The notes beneath the pieces are model-generated. The model ran no database searches. It saw only the letters and a program-made list of their open reading frames with translations, and was not told the DNA's origin. Positions 17,179 to 24,895 of a stretch of DNA of 64,000 nt are shown here, piece after piece. Origin of the DNA: Myxococcota bacterium. GTDB taxonomy: Bacteria > Myxococcota_A > UBA9160 > UBA4427. The DNA lies in the NCBI GenBank assembly GCA_028278345.1, contig JANQEL010000028.1, positions 1 through 64,000 on the forward strand. The letters run 5' to 3'. How positions within the stretch are numbered: the first letter of the stretch is position 1; every line of letters begins with the position of its first letter. The position numbers and the translations under genes are program-made.

Positions 17179-17541
17179 TTGAGCGATCACGTTCTCTATC
17201 ACAACCCCAAGTGAAGCAAGTCGCGCGGTGCGGTCGCACTGCTCGACGAGCGCGGTCTCGACTACGAGACGATCGAGTATCTGAAGGCGCCGCTTTCGGC
17301 CGCGAGAATCGAGGAGATCCTCGGCCTTCTCGGCGGTGACCCAGGCGACCTCGTGCGCAAGGACAAGCGCTTCAAGGAGCTCGGTCTCGACGCGGCGAAG
17401 TACGGCGAGGGAGCCGAGCCCGCGGCCGTCGTGTCCCTGCTCACGGAGCATCCCGAGCTGATGTCCCGCCCCATCTTCGTCTCGGGCGGGCGCGCGGTGA
17501 TCGGAAAACCATCCGAGAAAGTGCTCGAATTGCTCGACTGA
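17179..17541 (+). CDS. ArsC-family selenoprotein: in-frame TGA at the catalytic cysteine
   Basis: Read through the TGA at 17212-17214, this is a complete 120-residue thioredoxin-fold protein of the ArsC/Spx/YffB group. It begins at a TTG (17179) with GAGG 8 nt upstream. The active-site motif HNPKUSKSR is HX3UX3R, where E. coli arsenate reductase has HX3CX3R with Cys12; selenocysteine here is also residue 12. Arg60 falls exactly at the E. coli Arg60 position, Arg97 in SRPIFV matches Arg94, and Arg107 is replaced by Lys110 in IGKPSEKV. A SECIS-like hairpin follows the TGA. Gene callers that stop at TGA would report only the fragment from about 17353. Arsenate is the family's best known substrate, but a general oxidoreductase role is equally possible. 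Confidence 0.88.
17220..17247 (+). promoter_or_regulatory. Candidate bacterial SECIS hairpin for UGA readthrough
   Basis: Starting 5 nt after the TGA, GUCG (17220-17223) pairs with CGAC (17244-17247). After a 1x1 C/U mismatch, GCGGUGC (17225-17231) pairs over seven positions, one of them G-U, with GCACUGC (17236-17242). The closed loop is GGUC (17232-17235). E. coli fdhF has the same GGUC loop, 18 nt after its UGA; here it is 17 nt after. The fdhF bulged U is absent. This is the mRNA element that SelB would bind. Pairing was done by eye, not by folding software. Confidence 0.8.
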
Positions 17542-17633
17542 GCGCGCGCGCGTGTCGATGCCGACCCGGGGAGGCAACGACACCAGAGCGTGCTAAATCA
17601 ACCGGCGCGCCCGTGTCGAAGTCGTAAGCGAAA

Positions 17634-18842
17634 GTGGACAGCACACTCGAACAAGCCCAGCCCACCGCGCTGGGCACCCTGTTTCGGCGGATCGTAGCCG
17701 GCCTGGTCTTCGTCACCCTCTTCGTCGGCGTGATGGGCGGGGCGCATTTCTATCTCGTCACCCGGCTGGCCCTCGATCCCGGCTGGCCTCGGCCGGTGGT
17801 CTACGGCTCGGTCGTGCTGCTCGCCGCGGGGCTCGGCTCGCTGATCGTCCAGGGCATCCCGAGACGACACCGCAGCATTTGGGGCAACCGCTTCGCCTTC
17901 GGGGCCTACAGCTGGATGGGCCTGCTCTTCTACCTCTTCCTCGCGACGGCGGCCGCGGATGCCGTCGAGCTCGCGCTTCGAGGCACGGGCCTGATCGCGA
18001 GTGCGCCCGAATCGGCGCTCGCGGTGGCGCGCGTGAAGGCAACGGCGGCATTGGGCGTGGCCGTTCTCGCGACCGGCTTCGCGCTGCAGGGCGGCCGGCG
18101 CATGCCGAAGGTGAAGCCCCTCGAGGTGCCCATTTCGGGGCTCGCTGCCGCCTTCGACGGCTTTCGCATCGTGCAGATCTCGGACATCCACATCGGTCCC
18201 CTGCTCGACCGCGAATTCGCGGGGTACCTGACCGAGGCCGTGAACGACCTCGAACCCGACCTCGTGGCCGTCACCGGGGATCTCGTCGATGGCAGCGTGA
18301 ATCGCCTCGCCCACGACGTCGAACCCTTCGCCGATCTCGGCGCACCCCAAGGCGTGTTCTTCGTCACGGGCAATCACGACTTCTACTCCGGCGTGGGCAG
18401 CTGGACCGACCGCGTGCAGGAGTTCGGCTGGCGCCCGCTGCGCAATCGCGCCGTCACGATCGAACGCGAGGGCTCGAGCTTCTTCCTCGCCGGCGTCGAT
18501 GATCCCCATGGAGCGATCGTCGAAGGAGCCGGTGGTGAGGATCTCGACTCCGCCCTGCGCGACACGAACGATCACGCCCCCACGATCCTGCTGGCCCACG
18601 ACCCGAGCAGCTTCCGGCGGGCGCGGCGGCGCGGGGTGGCGCTCCAACTCTCGGGCCACACCCACGGAGGGCAGATCTGGCCGTTCGGCTTCGCCGTGCG
18701 TCTCGCCGTGCCCTGGGTGGCGGGCCACTACCGCGACGGCGACGCACAGCTCTATGTGAGCTGTGGCACCGGCTTCTGGGGTCCGCCGATGCGCCTGGGC
18801 ACCGAATCGGAGATCACCGAGATCATCCTGCGCGCAGCCTGA
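17634..18842 (+). CDS. Membrane-anchored metallophosphoesterase (YkuE-like)
   Basis: A 402-residue protein starting at GTG. Residues 1-145 contain four hydrophobic segments (for example IVAGLVFVTLFVGVMGGAHF and WMGLLFYLFLATAAADAV). The calcineurin-like phosphoesterase domain follows from about residue 165. Its metal and catalytic motifs are all present: SDIHIG, GDLVDG, GNHDF, the His of LLAHDPS and GHTHGGQ. The catalytic domain resembles the YkuE/YaeI group, some of which act on lipid phosphates. Anchoring in the membrane fits such a substrate; this is inference. The domain order and completeness are clear. Confidence 0.9.
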   Translation: MDSTLEQAQPTALGTLFRRIVAGLVFVTLFVGVMGGAHFYLVTRLALDPGWPRPVVYGSVVLLAAGLGSLIVQGIPRRHRSIWGNRFAFGAYSWMGLLFYLFLATAAADAVELALRGTGLIASAPESALAVARVKATAALGVAVLATGFALQGGRRMPKVKPLEVPISGLAAAFDGFRIVQISDIHIGPLLDREFAGYLTEAVNDLEPDLVAVTGDLVDGSVNRLAHDVEPFADLGAPQGVFFVTGNHDFYSGVGSWTDRVQEFGWRPLRNRAVTIEREGSSFFLAGVDDPHGAIVEGAGGEDLDSALRDTNDHAPTILLAHDPSSFRRARRRGVALQLSGHTHGGQIWPFGFAVRLAVPWVAGHYRDGDAQLYVSCGTGFWGPPMRLGTESEITEIILRAA

Positions 18843-18856
18843 GCCGCGCGTGCGAG

Positions 18857-19687
18857 TCAGTGCAGGTGCGCGGTGCGCGTGCGCAGTTCGTCGACCACGA
18901 GTTCGACGTCTTCGCGCTCGGGGGCGTCGGGGGCGATCGCGAGGTAGCGCTCGAGGTCGTCGCGGGCCGCGTTCCAACACTCGAGCACGCGATGGAGCAG
19001 CCCCCGATCGCGCAGTTCGAGGTGGGCGTCGGCATCGAGCAACAGCAGGCGATCGCAACAGGCGATGGCCGGTTCGTAGTCTTTCTTCTGCAGATGGATC
19101 TGCTTCAGGTTGCGCAGCACGCGCGAGAGGATCTCGCGTCGTGTCGCCGGACGCAGCAGGTTCTCCTGGAACGCCATCCGCCCGTTGTACATCGTGCGCA
19201 GGCGATCGCGGCAATCGTCCTTGCCGAGGCGCTCTCCCGAGAATGCGTCGACGAATAGCCGCGGCTCGGCCTCGACCCCGATCAGGAAGTGCCCCGGAAA
19301 GCCGATCCCGTGACAGGCGAGACCACTGCGTTCGGCGACGGCCATCCACACGATCGACATCGTGATCGGGATCCCCGTGCGGCGATCGAGCACGCTGTCG
19401 AGATAGCTGTTGCGCGGGTCGTAGTAGTGCTCGCGATTGCCGCGGAAGCGTTCCCGATCGAACAGGTGTGCATTGATGTGCCCGACGCGCGCGTCGATGG
19501 ACGTCGCCGCGTCGCACTCTGCGCGGGGACCGGATGCGAGTTCATCGAGTCGCGCGCGATAACCCTCGACGTCGAGCCCGGGGTTTGCCTCCGCCGAGAT
19601 CCAGAGACACGCATGGGCAAGATCGATCTCCGCGTCGGGAACATCGATCACTTGCGAGAAGGCCGTGCGTGCCTGCTTCGCGTCCAT
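18857..19687 (-). CDS. SirB1-family transglutaminase-like/TPR protein
   Basis: A 276-residue soluble protein with the SirB1 layout: an N-terminal transglutaminase-like domain followed by tetratricopeptide-like helices. The characteristic stretch NSYLDSVLDRRTGIPITMSI, then GLACHGIGFPGHFLIG, covers the region that carries Cys and His in active transglutaminases. LVVDEL and the helices from about residue 195 form the TPR part. Biochemical function of the family is not established. I prefer the ATG at 19687 (MDAKQ), although an ATG at 19729 is in frame. Confidence 0.85.
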   Translation of the reverse strand: MDAKQARTAFSQVIDVPDAEIDLAHACLWISAEANPGLDVEGYRARLDELASGPRAECDAATSIDARVGHINAHLFDRERFRGNREHYYDPRNSYLDSVLDRRTGIPITMSIVWMAVAERSGLACHGIGFPGHFLIGVEAEPRLFVDAFSGERLGKDDCRDRLRTMYNGRMAFQENLLRPATRREILSRVLRNLKQIHLQKKDYEPAIACCDRLLLLDADAHLELRDRGLLHRVLECWNAARDDLERYLAIAPDAPEREDVELVVDELRTRTAHLH

Positions 19688-19759
19688 CACCGAAGCATGA
19701 CACTCGAAGGCCCAGCCTGCATCTCGCAACGAAGACGAACGGCGCTACAGTTGCGCGCC

Positions 19760-20053
19760 ATGGTGACCATCGGAATGAACTACGAAGTAATCCCGGGCAA
19801 GGAAGAGGCCTTCGAGGGGGCGTGCAAGAAGGTGATCGACGTGATGGGCGACGCCTCGGGGCACGACGACTCGCAGCTCTTTCGTCGCGTGGACAAAGAC
19901 GACGTTGCCCAATACCTGATCGTCTCGCGCTGGTCGGACGATTCGGCCTTCCAGGCCTTCATCGCGTCGGACACCTTCAAGAAGGTGACGAACTGGGGCG
20001 CCGAGAACATCCTGGCCGGTCGCCCGAGCCACACGACCTACCGCACCGACTGA
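19760..20053 (+). CDS. Antibiotic-biosynthesis-monooxygenase-fold protein
   Basis: A 97-residue ferredoxin-like dimeric alpha-beta barrel protein of the ABM family. The pattern GMNYEVIPGKEEAFEGACKK, then LFRRVDKDDVAQYLIVSRWS and AFQAFIASDTFKKV, is that of YgiN/HmoB-like single-domain members. These include quinol monooxygenases and heme-degrading proteins, but many have no known activity. There is no heme-ligand motif that would decide. It is divergent from the SirB1 gene, 72 nt away. Confidence 0.82.
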   Translation: MVTIGMNYEVIPGKEEAFEGACKKVIDVMGDASGHDDSQLFRRVDKDDVAQYLIVSRWSDDSAFQAFIASDTFKKVTNWGAENILAGRPSHTTYRTD

Positions 20054-20068
20054 ATCGCCGAGGGTCGC

Positions 20069-20398
20069 TCAGCGCAATTCGTCGACTCGCGCTGCCCACA
20101 CGAAGTCGCCGTGTGTGAGCCCGTTGGCGTCGTGGGTGAAGATCGTGAGCTTGACGCGGCCCCAGGCGAGTTCGATGTCGGGGTGGTGATTGAGCTCTTC
20201 CGCGAGCGCGCCGACCCGATTCACGAAGGCGAGCGCCCCGGCGAAATCGTCGAAGCGGTATTCGCACTCGAGGTGGTGGTCGTCGACGAGCGCCCAGGCC
20301 CCACCGAGGCGCGCCATGCGCTCTGCGAGCGCGGCTCCGCCGAGCGGCGCCTCACCCCTTCGATGGAGGGTGAAGGTCTCTCGCGCGAGATCGCTCAA
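20069..20398 (-). CDS. phhB: Pterin-4a-carbinolamine dehydratase
   Basis: A 109-residue enzyme that dehydrates 4a-hydroxytetrahydropterin during regeneration of the cofactor of aromatic amino acid hydroxylases. The active-site signature EELNHHPDIELAWGRVKLTI is intact, followed by THDANGLTHGDF. The start is a TTG at 20398, four nt after the TetR gene's stop, so translation is probably coupled to it. No phenylalanine hydroxylase lies in the window, so the alternative moonlighting or molybdopterin-related roles proposed for the family remain open. Confidence 0.9.
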   Translation of the reverse strand: MSDLARETFTLHRRGEAPLGGAALAERMARLGGAWALVDDHHLECEYRFDDFAGALAFVNRVGALAEELNHHPDIELAWGRVKLTIFTHDANGLTHGDFVWAARVDELR

Positions 20399-20402
20399 CG
20401 GC

Positions 20403-21065
20403 TCACTCGGGGCCGATCGACTTCCCCGAGATCGACATCACGCGCGCGAGCTTGATCAGGAAGCGCGTCTGCTCCTCGAGGCATTCCTTCGAGAGCGGGT
20501 CGCGCCCCAGCACTTCGTGGAGCAGCGGCGCCATCGAGAAGTGACCGAAGATCATCTGCATCCAGGCGCTGATCGCGAGCGGCGCTTCTTCGACGCTCCA
20601 GCCCGATGCACCCGACTTGCTTTCGTCCTTGAAGGCCGCGATCGCCTGGTCGGTGAGCGGTCGGATCCAGTTGCGCGAGAGTTCGTTCAGATGCTCTCCC
20701 CCTGTCGCGGCCTCGAGGGCGATCAAGCGCGGCAGGTGAGAGTGCTCGGCCAGGTGCGCCATGATGCCTTCGATCACGATGGGGCCGACGACATCGATGT
20801 CTTCCGAGGAGGCCAGGTCACCGAGACGCTCGATCAGGGGCTGCACTCCGCGCTCGAGCACGGCGCGATAGAGCGCATCCTTGTTCGAGAAGTGGTTGTA
20901 GAGACTGGCCGGGGTCAAGCCCGCGCGATTCGCGATGTCGCGCACTGACGTTCCCGCGAACCCCTTGTGGGCAAAGAGCGCCTCGGCTTCGTCGAGGATG
21001 CGATCGCGGGTGTGCTGGGGACCGCGAGTGGACGGTTCCTCGACGGCGATCTCCGGGCTGGACAT
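20403..21065 (-). CDS. TetR-family transcriptional regulator
   Basis: A 220-residue repressor with a standard N-terminal helix-turn-helix: RILDEAEALFAHKGFAGTS, then IANRAGLTPASLYNHFSNKD. The C-terminal ligand domain (residues about 80-200) resembles those of regulators of fatty-acid or aromatic metabolism with a C-terminal TetR_C domain, but the ligand cannot be named. I use the ATG at 21065 (MSSPEIA); an ATG at 21095 is also in frame. It heads a two-gene unit with the pterin dehydratase gene. The 180-nt gap upstream holds no gene. Confidence 0.88.
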   Translation of the reverse strand: MSSPEIAVEEPSTRGPQHTRDRILDEAEALFAHKGFAGTSVRDIANRAGLTPASLYNHFSNKDALYRAVLERGVQPLIERLGDLASSEDIDVVGPIVIEGIMAHLAEHSHLPRLIALEAATGGEHLNELSRNWIRPLTDQAIAAFKDESKSGASGWSVEEAPLAISAWMQMIFGHFSMAPLLHEVLGRDPLSKECLEEQTRFLIKLARVMSISGKSIGPE

Positions 21066-21246
21066 GGGATGGGTTCCGATCTGAATGGGAGTCACTTCTC
21101 AGTCTACACGCAGCCACTACGGCACGCAGCGTCTCGCAGTGAGCCCGGAACGTCGTCACCGGGCGCGACCGAGGGCAAGATCATACGCGTCCGCGCGTAC
21201 AGCCCCACCGAGGGGCGCTGGGGTGCGTTTTGTCCCGAGACCCGGC

Positions 21247-21552
21247 TTACGAGTCGAGGGCCGAGAGGGGCGAACTGCCGCGCTCTGCGGCCTCTTCCTG
21301 CTCGCGGGCGCGCTCGTGCATCGACTCGATTTCCTTGAGCCGACCGCGCAGCCACCACAGCACACCGCCCCCCAGCAGGAACGGGGTCACGGTCATGAAG
21401 GCCGTCATCAGCTCGAAGGCGATTCGGGTGTCGTCTTCCTTGCCCGTCATGCAGACAGCGCAGGCCAGGGCAGCGGCGGGAAGCAGCGCACTCACGGCCG
21501 CCACCACGAAGCTCACACGCACGATTCGGAAGAGTCGGTTGATTGCGGTCAT
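21247..21552 (-). CDS. Small membrane protein at the end of the cytochrome oxidase operon
   Basis: A 101-residue protein I cannot place in a named family. Residues 1-31 form a signal-like or transmembrane segment ending LPAAALAC, followed by CAVCM (a CxxC pair). A second transmembrane helix, MTVTPFLLGGGVLWWL, is at about residues 52-67, then a charged tail REQEEAAERG. The ATG overlaps the stop of the upstream oxidase subunit gene by four bases (ATGA at 21549-21552), so it is translated with the oxidase. Position and CxxC suggest an assembly or copper-handling accessory; that is inference. Confidence 0.72.
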   Translation of the reverse strand: MTAINRLFRIVRVSFVVAAVSALLPAAALACAVCMTGKEDDTRIAFELMTAFMTVTPFLLGGGVLWWLRGRLKEIESMHERAREQEEAAERGSSPLSALDS

Positions 21553-22151
21553 CGCAGATACACCACGCCGTAGAGGATCGGCCAGACGCCGACGACGAAG
21601 AACCAGAATACCTCGGCGGCGCCGAAGAGGCTCGGCGTGAGATATCCCCCGCGCAGGCGCACGGTGGCGTAGGCGAGCAGCCCGATGGCGCCGACCGCGT
21701 GCAGCGCGTGCATGCCGATCATCAGGTAGAAGAAACCGCCGAGACTGCTCGAGGTGAGCGTCAGCCCCTCTCGGATCAGCTGCACCCACTCGTAGCCCTG
21801 GAAGACGACGAAGAAGGTGCCGAGACCGAGGGCGATCGTCATCGGGCGGAGCATCTTGCCGCGATGGCCCCGGTAGAAGGCGCGGTGCGCGACGTAGAGC
21901 GCCAGCCCGCTCCCCAGCAGCATCAGCGTGTTGAACGCGGTGGCCTCGATGGGCAGACGCGGCTGGTCGGGTGGCGGCCAGACGATCTGGCTCGAGTGCA
22001 TGATCTCGAAGGCGCTGATCATGCCGGCGAAGAGCATGCCCTCCGCCATGACGAAGAGCAGCATGCCGAACAGGCCGTGAGGAATCACGGCCTCGCGCGG
22101 CTCGGGCGCGGTCGGCGGTCGTCCGCCCGTCGTGCTCACCACGCCCTCCAC
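21549..22151 (-). CDS. Second heme-copper oxidase subunit III-like protein
   Basis: A 200-residue membrane protein of the subunit III family with five hydrophobic helices. The helix GLFGMLLFVMAEGMLFAGMI carries the conserved acidic residue, and later come GYEWVQLIREGLTL and HALHAVGAIGLLAYATV. It is shorter than the seven-helix mitochondrial type, as in many bacterial five-helix versions. It is the second subunit III homologue in the operon (the first is at 22530-23099), separated from it by subunit IV. Whether both join one complex or one is an accessory is unknown. Confidence 0.88.
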   Translation of the reverse strand: MEGVVSTTGGRPPTAPEPREAVIPHGLFGMLLFVMAEGMLFAGMISAFEIMHSSQIVWPPPDQPRLPIEATAFNTLMLLGSGLALYVAHRAFYRGHRGKMLRPMTIALGLGTFFVVFQGYEWVQLIREGLTLTSSSLGGFFYLMIGMHALHAVGAIGLLAYATVRLRGGYLTPSLFGAAEVFWFFVVGVWPILYGVVYLR

Positions 22152-22154
22152 GGC

Positions 22155-22514
22155 CTAGTGACCGTCCCCGTGATCCATGCCGACCGTCACCCAGTCATTC
22201 TCGGTGCCGGCGACCCAGTCGGGCTTCACCCAGTTGCGTCCCTCGTCCTGCATCACGTCGGGTGCGGTCGCAGTGAAGAAGAGCAGCATGAACACGAGGC
22301 AGGTGACGACGATGTAGCTCACGAAGGTCGGCATCTGCCGGATGTGCATGAACTTGTCCGCCACGAGCCAGGCCTTCACGCAGGCCACGCCGAATGCCGT
22401 GATCAAGGTGACGACCCGGATCTCGAACAGCGGCCCGACGATACTGATGACCAGCAGCACCATCAGGATGTAGTAAATGTGCATGTAGTTGGTGTGATGT
22501 CCGTCTTCAGACAT
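22155..22514 (-). CDS. Cytochrome c oxidase subunit IV family protein
   Basis: A 119-residue small subunit of the prokaryotic COX4 type. Three hydrophobic helices are visible: YYILMVLLVISIVGPLF, VVTLITAFGVACVKAWLVA and FVSYIVVTCLVFMLLFFT. The N-terminus is His-rich (MSEDGHHTNYMH), as is common in this family. A hydrophilic C-terminal tail of about 30 residues follows. Its place between the two subunit III genes, with 3-nt and 15-nt gaps, fixes the role as a structural subunit of the oxidase. Confidence 0.87.
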   Translation of the reverse strand: MSEDGHHTNYMHIYYILMVLLVISIVGPLFEIRVVTLITAFGVACVKAWLVADKFMHIRQMPTFVSYIVVTCLVFMLLFFTATAPDVMQDEGRNWVKPDWVAGTENDWVTVGMDHGDGH

Positions 22515-22529
22515 GGAATCGGGCTCCTG

Positions 22530-23099
22530 CTACTTCGCGATGTAGAGAAGGGGGAAGAGGAAGATCCAGACGAGATCGACGAAGTGCCAGTAGATCCCGA
22601 TCAGCTCGACGCGGTGCAGGTCGAGGTTCTGTTTCGTGCGGTGCGCCACGATCACCATGATGATCGCGCCCGCGATGACGTGCAGCGCGTGGATGCCCGC
22701 CGCCGTGTAGTAGAACGACCAGAAGGGGCTCGACGTGATCGTGAAGCCGTGGCTGATCTCCGTCGCCCACTCGTAGGCCTTCACGCAGGTGAACGTCGCC
22801 GCGCCACCCACCGTGTAGTAGAGGCGCTTCGCGGCGAGGGGGCCGTTGCCCTGTTCAGCCGCCTGGTGGGCGAGCACCGCCGTCAGGCTCGAGGTCAGCA
22901 GCACGAAGGTATTGAACGCGCCGATCCGCCAATCCGTCCAGGCCGACTGGATCGACCAGGCGTCGTGGGTGAGGCGGCCCATGATGTAGGACGCCAGCAC
23001 GCCGCCGAAGATCACGATCTCCGAGCCGACGACCCACCAAACAGCGAGTTGCCCGGTGGCCATTCCTGATGCGGTACGCGTATTCGCAATCGGTCTCAT
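22530..23099 (-). CDS. coxC: Cytochrome c oxidase subunit III
   Basis: A 189-residue five-helix subunit III. Helices include VWWVVGSEIVIFGGVLASYI (with the conserved Glu), FNTFVLLTSSLTAVLAHQAA, FTCVKAYEWATEISHGFTIT, and GIHALHVIAGAIIMVIVAHR. The conserved YWHFVDLVWIFLFPLLYI ends the protein, which is the family's C-terminal signature. It follows coxA after about 80 nt and precedes subunit IV, as expected for an aa3/caa3-type operon. Confidence 0.92.
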   Translation of the reverse strand: MRPIANTRTASGMATGQLAVWWVVGSEIVIFGGVLASYIMGRLTHDAWSIQSAWTDWRIGAFNTFVLLTSSLTAVLAHQAAEQGNGPLAAKRLYYTVGGAATFTCVKAYEWATEISHGFTITSSPFWSFYYTAAGIHALHVIAGAIIMVIVAHRTKQNLDLHRVELIGIYWHFVDLVWIFLFPLLYIAK

Positions 23100-23179
23100 C
23101 GTGGTTCCGTTTCCTGTACTTCCGTCATGCGACGGGATTCGAAATCAAGCCGACCCCAGCCGGCAGCTGTACGACCCGA

Positions 23180-24892
23180 TCAGTTCGGCTCGTTCTGCGG
23201 CCAGTAGTCCTTCTCGCGACCCGGCGTCGAGTATTCGTAAGGGCCCCGGTAGACCGTCGGCAGCTCCTTCCAGTTGCCGTGGCCCGGAGGCGTCTGGTCC
23301 GTCGTCCACTCGAGGGTATTGGCCTTCCACGGGTTGTCTTCGGCCTTCTCACCGCTCATCCAGCTGATGATGCAGTTGTAGAAGAAGACCAACTGAAAGA
23401 CGAGCATCACGAGCAGCGCCACCGTCGCGAGCACACGCAAGTCCTGGTACTGCGCGAGTTCCGGGAAGTGGGTGTAGTCGAAGATGCGGCGGTGCTGGCC
23501 CGCGGCCCCGAGGAAGAAGAGCGGGATGAAGATGAAGTTGAACGGGATGATCGTGCCCCAGAAGTGAATCTTGCCCAGGGTCTCGTTCATCATCTTGCCG
23601 AACATCTTCGGGAACCAGTACGTGAAGCCCGCGAATGTTCCGATGATCGCGATCGGATAGAACGTGTAGTGGAAGTGGGCGAGCACGAAGTAGGTGTCGT
23701 GGAAGAAGATGTCCGCGCCACTCGCGCCGAGGAAGATGCCCGTCACGCCGCCGATCAGGAACTCGGCGATGAAGGCTAGCGCCCACAGCATCGGCGTCGT
23801 CAAGCGAATCGAGCCGCCGTAGAGCGTGGCGATGTAGACGAACATCATCTCCGCGATCGGGATCGAAATGAGCAGCGTGGTCACCGTGAACACGTTCGCC
23901 ATGCGCGGGTCGATGCCCGAGATGAACTGGTGATGCGCCCACACGGTGAAGCTCAGCACGCCCGTACCGAAGGCGGTGTGGAGAACCGTCTTGTAGGCGA
24001 AGAGCTTCTTGCGGGCGAAGACCGTGATGATCTCGGCCGTGATGCCCACCGCCGGCAGCAGCACGACGTACACCTCGGGATGCCCGAAGAACCAGAAGAG
24101 GTGCTGCCAGAGCACCGGATCACCGCCGCGGTTCGGATCGAAGAAGGCGGTGTTCAACGTCTGGTCGAAGACCAGCATGATCGCGCCGGCGATCAGCGGG
24201 CCAACCGAAGCCATGAAGAGGATGCTCGCGATCACGATCATCCAGACGACGATCGGAATGTCGTAGAGCTTCATGCCCGGTGCGCGCGCGTTCATCGCCG
24301 TGGTGATGAAGTTGATGCCGCCGAGCAGGAAGGCCACGAATTCGAGACCCACTGCGACCACCCATAATGTGGATCCGAGTGGTGTCAGGCTGTACTCGGC
24401 CTTGGCGGAGAGCGGCGGATAGGCCGTCCAGGCGCCACCGAAGCCACCGCCCTGCACGAAGAACGACGCGAGGAGCACGATCGCACTCAGCAGGAAGATC
24501 TGATACGAGAGGCGGTTGATCTTCGGGAACACCATGTCGTCCGCACCGACCATCAGCGGAATCAGGTAGTTGCCGAAGGCCGCGATCAACACGGGCATCG
24601 CGACCCAGAAGATCATGATCGAGCCGTGGTTCGTGACCAGCGAGTTGTAGTTCGCCGGCGTCACGATGCCGAAGCCCGGCACCCACTCGCCGGGGAAGGC
24701 GAGCTGCATGCGGAAGACGTACGCCATGAAGGCGCCGATCACGCCCATCGCCATGCCGGTCCAGAGGTACTGGAAGCAGATCATCTTGTGATCGGTCGAC
24801 CAGAAGTAGTGCAGGAACCAGTGCTGATCGTGATGATCGTCGTGGTGCTCGTCGTGGCCGTGCTCGGCGTCCTGGGGAATCGACTCAGCCAT
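23180..24892 (-). CDS. coxA: Cytochrome c oxidase subunit I
   Basis: The 570-residue catalytic subunit with twelve predicted helices that reduces O2 to water. The CuB histidine of the cross-linked His-Tyr motif is in FGHPEVYVVLLP, the paired His is in VWAHHQFISGID, and the heme ligands lie in HDTYFVLAHFHYTFYP. GHPE contains the D-channel glutamate of type A oxidases. The N-terminus (residues 1-30) is unusually rich in histidine and aspartate (EHGHDEHHDDHHDQHW), more so than in standard subunit I. The start is 3 nt from the end of coxB. Confidence 0.95.
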   Translation of the reverse strand: MAESIPQDAEHGHDEHHDDHHDQHWFLHYFWSTDHKMICFQYLWTGMAMGVIGAFMAYVFRMQLAFPGEWVPGFGIVTPANYNSLVTNHGSIMIFWVAMPVLIAAFGNYLIPLMVGADDMVFPKINRLSYQIFLLSAIVLLASFFVQGGGFGGAWTAYPPLSAKAEYSLTPLGSTLWVVAVGLEFVAFLLGGINFITTAMNARAPGMKLYDIPIVVWMIVIASILFMASVGPLIAGAIMLVFDQTLNTAFFDPNRGGDPVLWQHLFWFFGHPEVYVVLLPAVGITAEIITVFARKKLFAYKTVLHTAFGTGVLSFTVWAHHQFISGIDPRMANVFTVTTLLISIPIAEMMFVYIATLYGGSIRLTTPMLWALAFIAEFLIGGVTGIFLGASGADIFFHDTYFVLAHFHYTFYPIAIIGTFAGFTYWFPKMFGKMMNETLGKIHFWGTIIPFNFIFIPLFFLGAAGQHRRIFDYTHFPELAQYQDLRVLATVALLVMLVFQLVFFYNCIISWMSGEKAEDNPWKANTLEWTTDQTPPGHGNWKELPTVYRGPYEYSTPGREKDYWPQNEPN

Positions 24893-24895
24893 CTT

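Noticed and set aside
17212-17214. Interpreting the TGA as a nonsense mutation or sequencing error
   Set aside because: It falls exactly on the catalytic Cys codon, the frame and conserved Arg residues continue for the full family length, and a SECIS-like hairpin follows.
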